Below, one piece after another: positions 13,763 to 13,935 of a stretch of 13,935 bases of DNA (position 1 is the first letter of the stretch; each line of letters opens with the position of its first letter). The notes below the pieces were generated by a model, which did not search any database, had not been told where the DNA came from, and saw nothing but the letters and a program-made list of their open reading frames with translations. The translations under genes were made by a program, and so were the position numbers. Source of the stretch: JBJSXF01 sp046086225. GTDB lineage: Bacteria; Actinomycetota; Acidimicrobiia; IMCC26256; PALSA-610. The stretch lies in the NCBI GenBank assembly GCA_046086225.1, contig JBJSXF010000209.1, positions 1 to 13,935 of the forward strand, read 5' to 3'.

Positions 13763-13788
13763 GGGGCGTCGGCGCCGGCCGACGCCCC
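13763..13788. terminator. Strong hairpin terminator between SDR and thiolase genes
   Basis: Immediately after the SDR stop, GGGGCGTCGGC (13763-13773) pairs perfectly with GCCGACGCCCC (13778-13788) around a GCCG tetraloop, an 11-pair GC-rich stem. It fills most of the 34-base gap between two convergent genes, so it can act in both directions. There is no T-tract on either side. Confidence 0.75.
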
Positions 13789-13796
13789 CGACCGAT

Positions 13797-13935
13797 CTAG
13801 CCGAGGCGCTCCACGATCATCGCCATGCCCTGGCCGCCGCCGACGCACATGGTCTCCAGGCCGTAGCGACCGCCTTCGGTCTCCAGGCCGTTGATGAGCG
13901 TCGTCATGATGCGGGCACCGGTCATGCCGAACGGG
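13797..13935 (-). CDS. Thiolase (acetyl-CoA acyltransferase), C-terminal end (5' part outside window)
   Basis: Reading the minus strand from 13934 gives 45 residues then TAG (13799-13797). PFGMTGARIMTTLINGLE matches the thiolase region just after the catalytic His (usually GHPxGxTGAR), and GLETMCVGGGQGMAMIVERL holds the second catalytic Cys in the C-x-G-G-G-x-G loop that ends nearly every thiolase. Thiolases cleave 3-ketoacyl-CoA in beta-oxidation or condense acetyl-CoA in biosynthesis. The direction and chain length cannot be told from this end. The nucleophilic N-terminal Cys and the His lie outside the window. The gene is convergent with the SDR gene, separated by a strong hairpin. Confidence 0.9.
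   Translation of the reverse strand, partial: PFGMTGARIMTTLINGLETEGGRYGLETMCVGGGQGMAMIVERLG

Noticed and set aside
1..13935. tRNA or other RNA genes, CRISPR arrays, insertion sequences, attachment sites
   Set aside because: Reading both strands, I saw no repeat-spacer pattern, no transposase or integrase motif, no terminal inverted repeats, and no cloverleaf-like segment. Almost all bases are inside recognised protein genes.

Overview
The window is high-GC bacterial DNA (strong G/C preference at third codon positions, frequent GTG starts, minimal intergenic space). It carries a fragment of an F420-dependent luciferase-like oxidoreductase, an actinobacterial-style amidohydrolase, an SDR, a thiolase and Liv-type transport genes. 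This suggests an actinobacterium, possibly of the Acidimicrobiia type; the phylum is inferred from gene content and style, not from a marker gene. Twelve protein-coding genes fill almost everything. The longest gap is 69 bases (4136-4204), so no stretch over 300 bases lacks a gene. I saw no RNA gene, IS element, CRISPR array or phage feature.

Layout. The end of an LLM-class oxidoreductase (1-450, +) converges on a two-gene minus-strand unit (2346 down to 504): an isochorismatase-fold protein lacking the usual catalytic residues, then an amidohydrolase-2 family hydrolase. Upstream of these on the same strand lies a low-molecular-weight tyrosine phosphatase-like gene (2385-2891). It is divergent, with a 26-base gap, from a plus-strand pair: 2,3-bisphosphoglycerate-dependent phosphoglycerate mutase (2918-3697) and a PaaI-like hotdog thioesterase (3707-4135).

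The centre (4205-11186) is a branched-chain-amino-acid-type (Liv/HAAT) ABC importer packed into three genes instead of the usual five. The first is a LivH-LivM fused permease. The second is a 1006-residue protein joining a complete 12-helix MFS transporter (Spinster-like by eye) to a LivF-like and a LivG-like ATPase. The third is a long, membrane-anchored, type-1 periplasmic-binding protein. The MFS-ATPase-ATPase fusion is the most unusual object in the window: a secondary carrier physically tied to the motor of a primary importer.

Downstream, a hexapeptide-repeat acyltransferase (11200-11877, -) converges on the binding-protein gene. It is divergent from a second type-1 periplasmic-binding-fold protein (11895-12929, +) that has no export signal and so probably acts in the cytoplasm. 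An SDR oxidoreductase (12935-13762) follows it, then a strong hairpin and the 3' end of a thiolase on the opposite strand.

Regulation visible in the sequence: three starts (GTG 4205, ATG 2346 on minus, ATG 11877 on minus) have a TANNNT -10-like hexamer 6-8 bases upstream, as expected for leaderless transcripts. Hairpins lie between the convergent gene pairs. The overall theme (amidohydrolase, thioesterase, SDR, thiolase, F420-type oxidoreductase, Liv importer) fits uptake and catabolism of an organic acid, amino acid or acyl compound, but no substrate can be read from the sequence.
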